Numbered from the stretch's first letter, positions 7,741 to 17,918 are shown. The stretch: DNA of 64,000 bases from Nonomuraea solani (GCF_900108335.1 NZ_FNVT01000015.1:224977-288976); one strand, 5' to 3'. The notes: generated by a model not told the origin, from the sequence alone. A program made the numbers and translations.

Positions 7741-8079
7741 TCAGTGAGCGGCTTCGTACTGCTCCACGACGGTGGCGGCGATCCGGCCGCGCTCGCTGAC
7801 GGGCAGGCCCTGGGCCTTGGCCCACCGCCTGATCTCGGTGGCCTTGTCGCGGGTCACGGTGTGACCCGAGCCGGCGCCGCGACGCCCGCGGACGACCCGG
7901 TCGGCCCGGACCGCGCGCGCCTTGGTGATGAAGGGAGCGAGAGCCTTCTCCAGCTTCTCCCTGTTCGAGCCCGAGAGGTCGATCTCGTAGCTCGTGCCGT
8001 CGAGAGCGAACCTCGTGGTCCCCTCGGCGTCACGGCCATCGATGTCATCGATAAAGGACTCAACAATACGCTTTGCCAT
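7741..8079 (-). CDS. lsr2: Lsr2 nucleoid-associated protein
   Basis: The 112-residue protein has the Lsr2 layout: an N-terminal dimerisation domain (IVESFIDDIDG, then the strand TTRFALDGTSYEIDLS) and a C-terminal DNA-binding helix pair with WAKAQGLPVSERGRI. Its RGR loop inserts into the minor groove of AT-rich DNA. Lsr2 acts as a xenogeneic silencer and nucleoid organiser in actinobacteria. The start at 8079 has GGAGCACCCTT upstream. It is not beside the clpC gene at the far end of the window. Confidence 0.95.
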   Translation of the reverse strand: MAKRIVESFIDDIDGRDAEGTTRFALDGTSYEIDLSGSNREKLEKALAPFITKARAVRADRVVRGRRGAGSGHTVTRDKATEIRRWAKAQGLPVSERGRIAATVVEQYEAAH

Positions 8080-8777
8080 AAGGGTGCTCCAATTACGTCA
8101 CTGTTCCAGGTACTGTAGCCGTCTTCAGCAGACCGTGCACCTCTAAGAGCCTTGTGCCCGGACAAAGGAACTCCCGGCCCGCACTTGGACTATCACACCT
8201 TCAGCCCATGCGGCCCGGTTTTCGCGGTCGCCGAAGCCGCCTTCCATGGGCGATGAGCTCAGCCCATGGCCAGGCAGCGAACATCATAGAAGCTCGCCCG
8301 CGCGCAACGCATCCCCCTGGGACCGGCCGGAGATCGCCGCCACCCTTGGGCGCCAGTCATTTGCCATCGACAATGGCGATGAATCGGCGGTGTTGAAGGC
8401 TGATTCAGTGCTCAGGGCCTGGAGTTCCACGTTGATGACGTGGTGGTCCTCGGGCTCGCCGGCACACCAAGCGGCGAGCGTTCAGCGCCGAACGCCCGCC
8501 GTCTTGTGTGGGTTCCCGCGAAGGTGCCGGGAGTCAGGAGTTGCAGCCGCAACCACATCCACTGGCGCATGAGCAGGATGATCCGTGGCCGCATGAGCAG
8601 GATTTCGTGCTGTTTGCCGTCATGTCTAATAAGTTCCGCGGAGTGGCGCCGGCCGAACTCGCCGGGAAGCGACAAAGCCCCTTCCCCTACGGATGTGACA
8701 TCAGACATGGCCGACACAGGCGCGGCACTGCCAATGCGCGGGCCTACTTCCGATAAGGCCGTTCTCCAATGCGATAC
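8080..8777. other. 700-bp region without a supported gene
   Basis: No frame here shows both a credible start and a recognisable protein. The Lsr2 promoter should lie at the left end. A direct repeat of CGCATGAGCAGGAT occurs twice near 8566-8600. A short frame beginning LEFHVDDVVVLGLAG has no start codon and breaks off. The segment is probably decayed DNA. Confidence 0.5.
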
Positions 8778-9959
8778 TCACCAGGCCACTGGAAGGCCGT
8801 ACACGCCATAGACGTCCAGGCCGTCGCGCATCGGCACCTCTTCCGGCGCCACGGCCAGGCGGAGATCCGGAAAGCGGGTGACCAGGGCGGGCAGTGCCGC
8901 GCGCATCTCGACGCGGGCCAGCTGCTGGCCGAGACACTGGTGGACGCCGTGGCCGAAGGCGACGTGCCCGGTGGCGTCCCTGGTCAGGTCGAGGACGTCG
9001 GGGTCCGGGAAGCGCTCCGGGTCGCGGTTGGCGGCCTGTACGGAGAGCGCGACGCTCTCACCCGCCCTGATCGATCGACCGCCCAGTTCGAGGTCCTCCA
9101 GCGCGGTCCGGCCGCCGGTGTGGGCGATGCTCAGGAACCGCATCAGCTCCTCCACGGCCTTGGGCGCGAGGCCCGGATCCGCGCGCAGCAGGGCGAGCTG
9201 GCCGGGGTGCTCCAGCAGCGCGAAGGTGCCCAGCGCGATCATGTTGGTGGTGGTGTCGAGCCCGGCGCCGAGCAGGAAGCCGCCGAGGTTGCCCAGCTCC
9301 TCGTCGGTCAGGTCGGTGCCGGTCAGGTCGCTGAGCAGGTCGTCGGTGGGGTGGGCGCGCTTGTCGGACACCAGCTTGCGGATGTAGGCGGCGAGCGCGT
9401 CGTAGGCGGCGAACTGCTCCGCCGGGGTCGCGTTCGCCTCGCCCATCGTGGCCGCCATGCTCTGGAACTCCGCGCGGTCGGCGTAGGGGACGCCGAGCAG
9501 CTCGCAGATCATCATCGCGGGCACCGGCCGGGCGAACGCCTCCACCAGGTCGGCGCCGGGGCCGGCCGCCTCCATCGCGTCGAGGTGCTCCACGGTGAGG
9601 GCCTCGGCCCGCTCGGCGAGCAGGTTCATCCGCCGGACGGTGAACTTGCCGGCCAGCAGTCTGCGGTAGCGGGTGTGCTCCGGGGCGTCGACCCCGCCCA
9701 GGTCGCCGGGCTGCGCGGGCGGCAGTTCGCCGGCGTCGGCCAGGACGTAGTGCTGCAGTTCGTTGCGGGAGCTGAAGCGGGGGTCGGCGAGGACGGCGCG
9801 GACCAGGCCGTGGCTGAGGGCCAGCCAGCCCACGTGGCCGTCGGGGAAGACCAGGCGCCACAGCGGCTGCTCGGCGCGGAGCCGGGCCAGCTCGGCGGGC
9901 GGGTCGAACGGACGGCCCGCCGGACGAACGCCGGGAAGGGCGGCCAAGGGCTCGGTCAT
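8778..9959 (-). CDS. Cytochrome P450
   Basis: The start is ATG 9959, with GAAGGAG 5 nt upstream, giving 393 residues, normal for a soluble class I bacterial P450. The I-helix shows GAGLDTT (231-237), EELMR holds the ExxR pair, and FGHGVHQCLGQ carries the heme cysteine C342. No ferredoxin or reductase is adjacent, so electrons must come from elsewhere. The protein resembles the P450 at 60580-61749 along its length (PFDPPAELA, DAPEHTRYRRLL, FGHGVHQCLGQQLARVEM). Substrate unknown. Confidence 0.93.
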   Translation of the reverse strand: MTEPLAALPGVRPAGRPFDPPAELARLRAEQPLWRLVFPDGHVGWLALSHGLVRAVLADPRFSSRNELQHYVLADAGELPPAQPGDLGGVDAPEHTRYRRLLAGKFTVRRMNLLAERAEALTVEHLDAMEAAGPGADLVEAFARPVPAMMICELLGVPYADRAEFQSMAATMGEANATPAEQFAAYDALAAYIRKLVSDKRAHPTDDLLSDLTGTDLTDEELGNLGGFLLGAGLDTTTNMIALGTFALLEHPGQLALLRADPGLAPKAVEELMRFLSIAHTGGRTALEDLELGGRSIRAGESVALSVQAANRDPERFPDPDVLDLTRDATGHVAFGHGVHQCLGQQLARVEMRAALPALVTRFPDLRLAVAPEEVPMRDGLDVYGVYGLPVAW

Positions 9960-10282
9960 GTCGGCTCCTTCGAATAGGAACGTCGTACACTGAACGCGAA
10001 CAACGTACGCAAGGAGAACGATGTGCGCAACACTCGTCGCGCGAGAACCGACCTGACCGCCGGTGATGGACCCGGAAGGAGACCACCGCTGTTGCGCCCT
10101 GCCGAAGCGGAAGACGATGCCACCTTTCCCTTCCACATCGAGAACAGGGCCGTGGGCATTCGGGAGTCCTACGTGGCCGTTCGCCCAAATATTGACGTTT
10201 TCTTGACGCCATGATCGCGCTGATCAGCCTTTACCCCTCACTAGTGTCTTCGTCTTGACGCCCGCTTGACGGAAGGACCCAG
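9960..10282. other. Intergenic region between divergent P450 and APC transporter genes
   Basis: The region holds the promoters of both neighbours. A GTAC-flanked segment (9987-10011) sits where a P450 promoter would be and may be an operator. A short plus frame from 10023 (AAGGAG upstream, beginning RNTRRARTDLTAGDG) has the look of a regulator N-terminus but soon becomes nonsense, so I do not call it a gene. Confidence 0.35.
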
Positions 10283-12211
10283 GTGACCGAGGTGGACCAG
10301 CGTGCGGCGATGCCGACGACACCGCTGCGGCGGTGGCTGCTCAAGGGTCTGCAGGGCCCTGAGGGCGCGGCGAACCAGCCCGCGCCAGAGGAGGCCTCGG
10401 GTCACCAGCACAAGTGGTGGCAGGTCATGTGCCTGACGGGCGTGGACTACTTCTCCACCCTCGGCTACCAGCCGGGCATCGCCGCGCTGGCCGCCGGCGC
10501 GCTCAGCCCGGTGGCGACGCTGCTGCTGGTCGCGCTGACGCTGTTCGGCGCCCTGCCGACCTACCGGGCGGTGGCGGAGCAGAGCCCGCACGGGCTGGGG
10601 TCGCTGTCGATGCTGGAGAAGCTGCTGCCCGGCTGGCGGGGCAAGCTGCTGGTGTTGTTCCTGCTCGGGTTCGTGGCCACCGCCTTCATCGTCACGATCA
10701 CCCTGTCGGCGGCGGACGCGACCGCGCACATCCTGCACAACCCCTTCGTCCCGCAGTCCTGGGAGCATCTCCAGGTCCCGGTCACGCTGGTGCTGATCGC
10801 GGCGCTCGGCGGGGTGTTCCTGGCCGGCTTCAGCGAGGCCATCTCCATCGCGGTCGTCCTGGTCGCCGTCTTCCTCCTGCTCAACGTGGTCGTGGTGGGC
10901 ACCGCCGTGCAGCAGGTGCTCGCCCACCCCGAGCGGGTGACCGGCTGGCAGAACACGCTCAACTCCGACTACTCCAGCCCGATCGCGATGGTGGCCGTCG
11001 CCCTGTACGTGATGCCGAAGCTCGCCCTGGGCCTGTCCGGCTTCGAGACCGGCGTGGCCGTCATGCCGCTGATCAAGGGCGAGCCGGCCGAGCGGATCAA
11101 GGGCGCCCGCAAGCTGCTCACCACCGCCGCGCTGATCATGAGCGTCTTCCTGCTCACCTCCAGCGTCGCGACCACCGTGCTGATCCCGGCCGAGGAGTTC
11201 GCCGAGGGCGGCTCGGCCAACGGCCGCGCCCTGGCCTACCTGGCCCACCTCTATCTGGGCGACTGGTTCGGCACCGCGTACGACCTGTCCACCATCGCCA
11301 TCCTGTGGTTCGCCGGCGCCTCCGCCCTGGCGGGGCTGCTCAACATCGTGCCGCGCTACCTGCCCCGCTACGGCATGGCCCCCGACTGGACCCGCGCCAT
11401 CCGCCCCATGGTGCTGGTCTTCACCGGCATCGCCTTCCTCATCACCGTGGTCTTCGACGCCGAGGTCGAGACCCAGGGCGGCGCGTACGCCACCGGCGTC
11501 CTGGCCCTGATCCTGTCGGCCGCCATCGCGGTCACCCTGTCCGCCTGGACCAGGGGCCTCGTCAAGGCCGCCGTCTTCTTCGGGGTCGTCACGCTGATCT
11601 TCGCGTACGCCACCGTCGCCAACATCATCGAACGGCCCGACGGCCTCGTGATCTCCCTGCTGTTCGTGCTGGCCATCGTGGTCATCTCGCTCATCTCCCG
11701 CGCCACCCGCTCCACCGAGCTGCGGGTCACCCACATCAGCCTGGACGACTGCGCCCAGCGCTTCATCAACGAGGCCGGCGAGATCATCCTCATCGCCAAC
11801 GAGCCCCACGGCCGCGACGCCAGGGAGTACATCGACAAGGCCCGCGAAGCCTGGGAGCTGCACCGCCTGCGCACGAGTGAGGGCCTGCTCTTCCTGGAGG
11901 TCACCATCCCCGACGCCTCCGAGTTCGCCGGTGAGCTGCGCGTGACGGGTGAGGAGCGCCACGGCTTCCGCGTCCTGCGCATGCAGAGCACCACCATCGC
12001 CAACGCCATCGCCGCCCTGCTGCTGCACCTGCGCGACCGGACCGGCAAGACGCCGCACGTGTACTTCCATTGGGCCGCCGAGGGCAACCCGATCGGCGCC
12101 CTGCTGCGTTACCTGGTCTTCGGCGGCGGCGACGTACCACCGCTGACCAGGGAGGTTCTCCGCCAGGCCGAGCCGAACCCCGATCGCAGGCCCATCGTGC
12201 ATGTCGGCTGA
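10283..12211 (+). CDS. APC-superfamily permease with C-terminal cytoplasmic domain
   Basis: The 642-residue protein starts at GTG 10283. After a soluble N-terminus come about 11-12 hydrophobic segments, beginning with WWQVMCLTGVDYFSTLGYQPGIAALAAG, which is described here only as the first membrane segment. A soluble C-terminal region of about 170 residues (from STELRVTHISL) follows. APC-family permeases move amino acids or other small solutes into the cell. The long soluble tail is typical of an uncharacterised actinobacterial group. It is a single gene and the substrate cannot be read from sequence. Confidence 0.8.
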   Translation: MTEVDQRAAMPTTPLRRWLLKGLQGPEGAANQPAPEEASGHQHKWWQVMCLTGVDYFSTLGYQPGIAALAAGALSPVATLLLVALTLFGALPTYRAVAEQSPHGLGSLSMLEKLLPGWRGKLLVLFLLGFVATAFIVTITLSAADATAHILHNPFVPQSWEHLQVPVTLVLIAALGGVFLAGFSEAISIAVVLVAVFLLLNVVVVGTAVQQVLAHPERVTGWQNTLNSDYSSPIAMVAVALYVMPKLALGLSGFETGVAVMPLIKGEPAERIKGARKLLTTAALIMSVFLLTSSVATTVLIPAEEFAEGGSANGRALAYLAHLYLGDWFGTAYDLSTIAILWFAGASALAGLLNIVPRYLPRYGMAPDWTRAIRPMVLVFTGIAFLITVVFDAEVETQGGAYATGVLALILSAAIAVTLSAWTRGLVKAAVFFGVVTLIFAYATVANIIERPDGLVISLLFVLAIVVISLISRATRSTELRVTHISLDDCAQRFINEAGEIILIANEPHGRDAREYIDKAREAWELHRLRTSEGLLFLEVTIPDASEFAGELRVTGEERHGFRVLRMQSTTIANAIAALLLHLRDRTGKTPHVYFHWAAEGNPIGALLRYLVFGGGDVPPLTREVLRQAEPNPDRRPIVHVG

Positions 12212-12284
12212 TGAGATCGAGTGGACAGCGCCGCCGGTGACATGATCACATGGGCTCCCCGTCCCTACCGTGCGGAGCACAACC

Positions 12285-13268
12285 ATGTTCAAACGCAGCC
12301 TGACCAGGTCAGTTGCCCTTGTCACCCTCTTCCTGAGCGTCACCGCCCCGGCGGCGGCGGTGGCGGACGACGCGCCGGCCGACCCGACGCTTCCAGGACC
12401 GGTGTACAAGACGGTCACAGACAAGAACGGGCAGCTCTCCCTCCAGACGTTCGGACGCCCTGACGGCAAGGACATGGTGTTCCGGATCTCCGGCAGCGTG
12501 TACGCCAACGTCGAGGGCAACAGCCTCGACCCGGCGTTACGTCACGGCCAGAAGCTGTTCAACATCGAGGGCTACAACATCCGCCGCCTCTACCGGGTGC
12601 CGGAGACCACGCAGCTCTACCAGTTGTCCCGCGAGATCGTCTTCTACACCGACCCCGCCGACCCGACGCGCGTCGTGCGGGAGTGGAAGAACCCGATCGA
12701 CCAGAAGACCTATCCGGTCATCCCCATCAACAACGACACGGTGAACTTCGGCCCGTTCAACGTCACCTCGTCGTACGTGGGCCCGCCGGTCCGCCAGCTC
12801 CACGACGAGAGCGTGTGGACCAGCGACATCCCGGTGCGCACAGACTTCGGCACGACGCTCGGCGAGCGGTTCGGGCTGGTGAACGGCGTGTACGCGGCCC
12901 AGGAGATGTTCGACTTCTTCGTGGACAACCGCGAGGTGGCGGCCCGTACCGGCACCGGGATGGTGCCCTCGGGGGCGATGAAGACGAAGATCGGCTGGGC
13001 GCGGACGAGCCCGTGGACGCCGTTCATGTGCCTGTCCGAGACCGACGTGCGCGGGCAGCTCACCTACCACGCCCGTAGCTGGTCGCTGGGCTCGTACGCC
13101 GAGATCGAGCCGTGGCTGCGCGCCGAGGTCGAGGCGAATCACCCGCTGTACAAGAGCACGCCCAGCGCCCCTGGGCCGAGCGAGAACTCCTGGACCTCCT
13201 TCTACAACAAGCAGCTGGGCAAGGGCGCCACCACGTGGGCCGCCTGGTGCGCCGCCAACGGGCGCTGA
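12285..13268 (+). CDS. Secreted DUF1838-like protein
   Basis: The start is ATG 12285 with CGGAG upstream. The N-terminus (KRSLTRSVALVTLFLSV, cleavage near AAAVADD) is a Sec signal peptide. The mature part follows the DUF1838 pattern: FRISGSVYANVEG, then EGYNIRRLYRV, LSREIVFYTDP, EWKNPIDQ and NNDTVNF. The family has no firmly known activity. The protein ends about 10 bp before a strong terminator, so it appears monocistronic. Confidence 0.75.
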   Translation: MFKRSLTRSVALVTLFLSVTAPAAAVADDAPADPTLPGPVYKTVTDKNGQLSLQTFGRPDGKDMVFRISGSVYANVEGNSLDPALRHGQKLFNIEGYNIRRLYRVPETTQLYQLSREIVFYTDPADPTRVVREWKNPIDQKTYPVIPINNDTVNFGPFNVTSSYVGPPVRQLHDESVWTSDIPVRTDFGTTLGERFGLVNGVYAAQEMFDFFVDNREVAARTGTGMVPSGAMKTKIGWARTSPWTPFMCLSETDVRGQLTYHARSWSLGSYAEIEPWLRAEVEANHPLYKSTPSAPGPSENSWTSFYNKQLGKGATTWAAWCAANGR

Positions 13269-13277
13269 CACGAGGGG

Positions 13278-13307
13278 ACCGGCCGGCCTGACCGCTGGCC
13301 GGTTTTT
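13278..13307 (+). terminator. Rho-independent terminator
   Basis: ACCGGCC (13278-13284) pairs with GGCCGGT (13297-13303), and a run of five T follows at 13303-13307. It lies 10 bp after the DUF1838-like gene. Confidence 0.75.
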
Positions 13308-13386
13308 GACATTCCGGCGGGGTTCTCGGCCCGCGGATCGCTGCTTACACTCCGGTTCGCGCAGCCCCCTCTGCCAGGAGGTCCTT

Positions 13387-16300
13387 GTGTCATCTCCCTC
13401 GTTCTCACCCCGCTTACGACGGCTGACGGCGGTGGCCGCCGGGCTCGTCGTCGTGATCGCCATGAGCCCGGTCGCGGCGCGGGCCACACCGGCGCCGCCG
13501 ACACCGCCGCCCGCCAAGTGGCGGGCCACTCCCCTCACCGGTGCCGAGCTGGTCGACGGCGCGAAGTCGCCCACGGGCAGGCTCGCCAGGAGCGATCCGG
13601 CGCTGTTGCGCGTCACCTCGCCCGCGCCGATCAACGTCGTGGTCAAGCTGGACTACGACTCGCTCGCCGCCTACCAGGGCGGGCTGCCCGGCCTGCCCGC
13701 CACCAGCCCCGCCGTCACCGGCCGGGCCCTGGACACCAGGAGCCCGGAGGCCAGGCGGTACGGCCGGCACATCAAGCAGATCGAGGACGCCTTCGTGGCC
13801 GAGCTGGCCGGGAAGGTGCCGGGAGCCGTGGTGGGCCAGCGGATCAGCACCGTGTACGGCGGTATCGCGCTCCGGATCCCGGGCAACAAGGTGGCCGAGG
13901 TGCTGAGGCTGCCCGGCGCGGTCGCCGTACAGGAGGACAGGCCGCAGCGGTTGCTGACCGACTCCAGCCCGCGCTTCATCGGCGCACCCACCCTTTACGG
14001 CCGGCTCGGCGGCAGTGACACCGCCGGCAAGGGCGTGATCGTGGGCGTGCTGGACAGCGGCGCCTGGCCCGAGCACCCCTCCTTCGCGAACCGGCCGGGC
14101 CTGCCCGCGCCGGGGCCGACCAAGGACGGCACGCCCCGGGTGTGCGACTTCGGCGACAACCCGCTGACCCCGGCCAGTGATCCCTTCACCTGCACCAACA
14201 AGCTGGTCGGCGGGCAGCCGTTCCTGGAGACCTACAACGAGGTCTTCGGCGGCGAGGTCTATCCGGACAGCGCCCGCGACTCCAACGGGCACGGCACCCA
14301 CACGGCCTCCACCTCGGCGGGCGGCCCGGTGGCCGACGCGAACCCGCTGGGCATCGGCCGCGGCCCGATCCACGGCATCGCGCCCGGCGCCGGGGTCTCG
14401 GTGTACAAGGTGTGCGGCGCGCAGGGCTGCTTCCCCTCCGACTCGGCGCAGGCCGTGGCGCGGGCGATCCTCGACGGTGTCCGCGTCGTCAACTTCTCCA
14501 TCTCCGGTGGTTCCGACCCCTACAGTGACCCGGTCGAGCTGGCCTTCCTGGACGCGTACGCGGCGGGCGTGCTGGTCTCGGCGTCGGCGGGCAACTCCGG
14601 GCCCGGCGCCGGCACCACCGATCACCGAAGCCCGTGGGTGACCACGGTGGCCGCCTCCTCGCAGGCCAGGACGTTCCAGTCGACGATCACGCTGTCCAGC
14701 GTCACGGGGACGGCGACGATCAAGGGCGCCTCGATCACGGCGGGCCTCCCCTCGCCGCTGCCCGTCGTGCCGGCGTCGGCGCCGCCGTACAACAACGCGG
14801 CGTGCACCGTCCCGGCGCCGCCGGGGATCTTCACCGGGAAGATCGTCGCCTGCGAGCGCACCCCGAACCGGGTGCTGAAGAGCTTCAACGTCCGGCAGGG
14901 CGGCGCGGCCGGGATGATCCTCTACAACAGCTTCGCGTTCGACGTCTTCACCGACGCCCACTGGATTCCGTCGGTGCACCTCGACAAGCCCGAGACCGAC
15001 ACCCTGATGGCCTTCCTCGCCTCCAACCCGGGCGCCACGGCGTCGTTCACGCAGGGGACGAAGGCGGCCTGGCAGGGCGACGTGATCACGCACTTCTCCT
15101 CGCGCGGCCCCGGCGGGGACTTCCTCAAACCGGACGTCACCGCGCCCGGCCAGCACATCATGGCCGGCATGACGCCCACCCCCGAGTCGCCGCTGGAAGG
15201 ACCGCCCGGCAACCTCTACCAGGTCATCTCGGGCACCTCGATGTCGGCGCCGCACGTGACGGGCTCGGCGGCGCTGCTGTTCGCCCTGCATCCCACCTGG
15301 ACGCCCGGCCAGGTCAAGTCGGCGCTGGAGACCACGGCCAAGACCACGGTCACCAAGCAGGACAGGACCACGCCGGCCGACCCGTTCGACATGGGCGGCG
15401 GGCGCATCGACCTGACCAAGGCCGGTGACCCCGGGCTGACGCTGGACGAGAGCGCGGCCGACTTCGTCGCCTCGGCGGCCGACCCGCTCAACCGGATCGA
15501 CCTCAACCTGCCCTCGGTGAACGCGCCGACCATGCCGGGCATCATCACCGCCAAGCGCACGGTCACCAACACCACCGGCTCACGGCTCACCTTCACGGCC
15601 ACCGCCACGGCCGCGAGCGGCGCCGCGATCACGGTGCTGCCGCCGCTGTTCAGCGTCGCGGCCGGCCGCAGCGCCGATCTGAGCGTGGTGATCACCGCGC
15701 CGGAACTGCCCGACGGGCAGTACTTCGGGCAGGTCAACCTCAAGCAGGTCGGCGGCCCCCGCGCGCTGCACCTGCCGGTCGCGTTCTTCCGCCAGGAGGG
15801 CGCGGTGCCGGTCGACCAGACCTGTGAGCCGTCCGCCATCCCGCGCGACACCGGTGAGTCCACCTGTACGGTCACCGTGCGGAACACCACCGCGCAGGAC
15901 GCGGACGTGACCGCGTTGTCCACGCTCGACGGCCGCCTGCGCCTGAACGGCGTCACCGGCGCGACCAGGGTCGGCACCCAGATCGCGACCGCCAGGGCGA
16001 CGCTGGCCGCCACGCAGCCCGCCCGGCCGACGATCGCGCCCGGCGCCGGGCCCGCGGGCTATCTCCCGCTGGACGCGTTCGGGGTCACGCCGATCCCGAT
16101 CGGGGACGAGCAGGCGGTGAACTTCACCCTGCCCGCCTTCGTGTTCGCCGGCCGGACCTACACCAGGATCGGGGTGACCTCCAACGGGTACAGCGTGGTC
16201 GGTGGCGCCGTCGCGGACGACATCTCGCCGGTCCCGCAGACGCTGCCCGACCCGGCCCGGCCGAACGGCGTGCTGGCGACGTACTGGACCGACCTCGACG

Positions 16301-16728
16301 GCACCGGCGCGCCGGGCGTCTTCGCCACGATCCTGACCGACGGGGTCAGCGACTGGCTGGTGGTCGAATGGCGGCTGAACGTCTTCGGCACCACCGATCT
16401 CAAGGTCTTCCAGCAGTGGATCGGGCTCAACGGCGCGGAGGACATCAGCTACGCCTACGACCCGGCCAACCGGCCCGGCTCACCGCCCGCCGGCCTCGGC
16501 CTGACCGTGGGGGCCGAGAACGAGCTGGGCACGGGCGGTGACCAGATCACCGGGCCGCCGGTGGAGGACCTGGTCGTCACGAGTGCGCCGGCGGTGCCGG
16601 GCGGCAGCATGACGTACACGATGAAGATCAAGGGGGTGACCGCCGGGGCCGGCAAGGTCACGACGGCCACCTCGACGCCTCAGGTGAAGGGGATAACGGT
16701 CGAAGTGGACACGATCACCGTTCAGTGA
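13387..16728 (+). CDS. Secreted subtilisin-family (S8) serine protease with PA domain
   Basis: The start GTG 13387 has AGGAGG 5 nt upstream and gives 1113 residues. Order: signal peptide (1-32), I9-like propeptide (about 80-185), then catalytic Asp223 (GVLDSGAW), His302 (NGHGTHTA), Asn403 (AGNSGPG) and Ser618 (SGTSMSAPH). A protease-associated insertion (about 455-560) interrupts the catalytic domain. A Fn3-like region and a long beta-rich tail follow. This is the plant-cucumisin/streptomycete layout of extracellular subtilases. The stop overlaps the stop of the convergent MFS gene by 7 bp. Confidence 0.93.
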   Translation: MSSPSFSPRLRRLTAVAAGLVVVIAMSPVAARATPAPPTPPPAKWRATPLTGAELVDGAKSPTGRLARSDPALLRVTSPAPINVVVKLDYDSLAAYQGGLPGLPATSPAVTGRALDTRSPEARRYGRHIKQIEDAFVAELAGKVPGAVVGQRISTVYGGIALRIPGNKVAEVLRLPGAVAVQEDRPQRLLTDSSPRFIGAPTLYGRLGGSDTAGKGVIVGVLDSGAWPEHPSFANRPGLPAPGPTKDGTPRVCDFGDNPLTPASDPFTCTNKLVGGQPFLETYNEVFGGEVYPDSARDSNGHGTHTASTSAGGPVADANPLGIGRGPIHGIAPGAGVSVYKVCGAQGCFPSDSAQAVARAILDGVRVVNFSISGGSDPYSDPVELAFLDAYAAGVLVSASAGNSGPGAGTTDHRSPWVTTVAASSQARTFQSTITLSSVTGTATIKGASITAGLPSPLPVVPASAPPYNNAACTVPAPPGIFTGKIVACERTPNRVLKSFNVRQGGAAGMILYNSFAFDVFTDAHWIPSVHLDKPETDTLMAFLASNPGATASFTQGTKAAWQGDVITHFSSRGPGGDFLKPDVTAPGQHIMAGMTPTPESPLEGPPGNLYQVISGTSMSAPHVTGSAALLFALHPTWTPGQVKSALETTAKTTVTKQDRTTPADPFDMGGGRIDLTKAGDPGLTLDESAADFVASAADPLNRIDLNLPSVNAPTMPGIITAKRTVTNTTGSRLTFTATATAASGAAITVLPPLFSVAAGRSADLSVVITAPELPDGQYFGQVNLKQVGGPRALHLPVAFFRQEGAVPVDQTCEPSAIPRDTGESTCTVTVRNTTAQDADVTALSTLDGRLRLNGVTGATRVGTQIATARATLAATQPARPTIAPGAGPAGYLPLDAFGVTPIPIGDEQAVNFTLPAFVFAGRTYTRIGVTSNGYSVVGGAVADDISPVPQTLPDPARPNGVLATYWTDLDGTGAPGVFATILTDGVSDWLVVEWRLNVFGTTDLKVFQQWIGLNGAEDISYAYDPANRPGSPPAGLGLTVGAENELGTGGDQITGPPVEDLVVTSAPAVPGGSMTYTMKIKGVTAGAGKVTTATSTPQVKGITVEVDTITVQ

Positions 16729-17918
16729 CGGTCCTCGGCGGGGAGGCGGGAGATCAGCCAGGTGACCGCCAGGGCGGCGGCGCACATGCCGGACAGGGCC
16801 CACAGGCCGGCGTCGAAGGAGCCGGTCGCGTCCTTGAAGGCGCCCAGCCCGAACGAGAACGTCACCCCGCCGAGGTTGGCGCAGAAGTTGCTGAAGCCGG
16901 TGACGAGGCCGGTGTTCGCGGTGCCGACGTACTGCAGCGGCACCGCGAACAGCGGCCCGAAGTAGAGCTGGAGGAAGATCGAGTTAACGGCGATCACCGC
17001 GATCAGCGCCGGGAGGGAGTCGACCAGCGGGATCAGGAAGATCGTGACGGCCAGCACGCCGAGTGAGACGCCGACGACGGCCAGCGGGCGGCCGAGGCGG
17101 TCGGAGACCCAGCCGCCGAGGAAGTTCGACGGGGCGGTGAGCGCCGCGCCGATGGCGACGACGGCGCCCGCCACGGCGAGGGAGTAGCCCTTGTCCTCGA
17201 CGATGAGGCTCGGCAGCCAGAACGCGATCCCGGTGACCACGGCCAGGCGGACGAACTGGATGAACCCGGCCAGCCACACGGCCCGGTGCGACAGGAGCTC
17301 GCGGGCGTCGGCCCAGGTGGGCGGCTTGGCGCCGGTCTTGGGCGGGGCCGGGTCGCCGAGCTTGGCGAAGGCGAGCAGGACGAGCATGCCGCTGGCGGCG
17401 AACAGGATCATCAGCCAGCGCCAGCCGAGCGGGCCGACCAGCGCCGGGCCGAGGGCGTTGAGCAGGATGTTGGAGGAGAAGCCGCCGGCCACGTACAGGC
17501 CCATGGCGGTGGCCCGGCGGTCGGGCCGGAACTGGCGGCTGATCAGCATGAGGCCCGGGGCGAAGACCAGCGCGCGGAAGATGCCGGAGATCGCCTGGTT
17601 GGCGACGAGCCAGCCGTAGGAGTCCAGCAGGGCGAAGCTGAGCGAGAGCAGGTTGGTGCCGACGAGCCCGGCCACGAACAGGCGCTTGGGGTCGAACCGG
17701 TCCGACAGGTAGCCGGACGGGATCTGCATGAGCGCGTACGTGAACGTGCCGGCGGCGGCCAGCAGCCCGGCCTGCGACGGGCTGATGCCGATGTCCTCGC
17801 GGATGAGCGGCAGGAACAGGGCGATGCCGCCGAAGGCCAGGGCCTGCATGCTCTGGCACACGACGATCAGCGTGGCGTTGAGGCCCCGTTTCCGCGTGGA
17901 CGCCGCCGTCATGGTCAT
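16722..17918 (-). CDS. MFS transporter
   Basis: The 398-residue protein has about 12 membrane segments and the MFS loop SGYLSDRFDPKR between segments 2 and 3, repeated as GGWVSDRLGRPL in the second half. It resembles the anion/sugar-acid and cyanate-transporter branch, but the substrate is not evident. It faces the GDPD gene across a 190-bp divergent promoter region. Confidence 0.88.
   Translation of the reverse strand: MTMTAASTRKRGLNATLIVVCQSMQALAFGGIALFLPLIREDIGISPSQAGLLAAAGTFTYALMQIPSGYLSDRFDPKRLFVAGLVGTNLLSLSFALLDSYGWLVANQAISGIFRALVFAPGLMLISRQFRPDRRATAMGLYVAGGFSSNILLNALGPALVGPLGWRWLMILFAASGMLVLLAFAKLGDPAPPKTGAKPPTWADARELLSHRAVWLAGFIQFVRLAVVTGIAFWLPSLIVEDKGYSLAVAGAVVAIGAALTAPSNFLGGWVSDRLGRPLAVVGVSLGVLAVTIFLIPLVDSLPALIAVIAVNSIFLQLYFGPLFAVPLQYVGTANTGLVTGFSNFCANLGGVTFSFGLGAFKDATGSFDAGLWALSGMCAAALAVTWLISRLPAEDRH

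Noticed and set aside
8380..8650. Peptide-like frame LEFHVDDVVVLG with a cysteine-containing continuation
   Set aside because: It recalls leader peptides of FxLD type, but has no start codon or ribosome site and no modification genes nearby.
10023..10214. Short frame with a regulator-like N-terminus
   Set aside because: It has AAGGAG upstream but becomes non-protein-like within 20 codons and has no helix-turn-helix.
10241..12520. 759-codon minus-strand frame opposite the APC permease
   Set aside because: Low-complexity Gly/Asp/Gln composition typical of antisense shadow; the plus frame has clear membrane segments.
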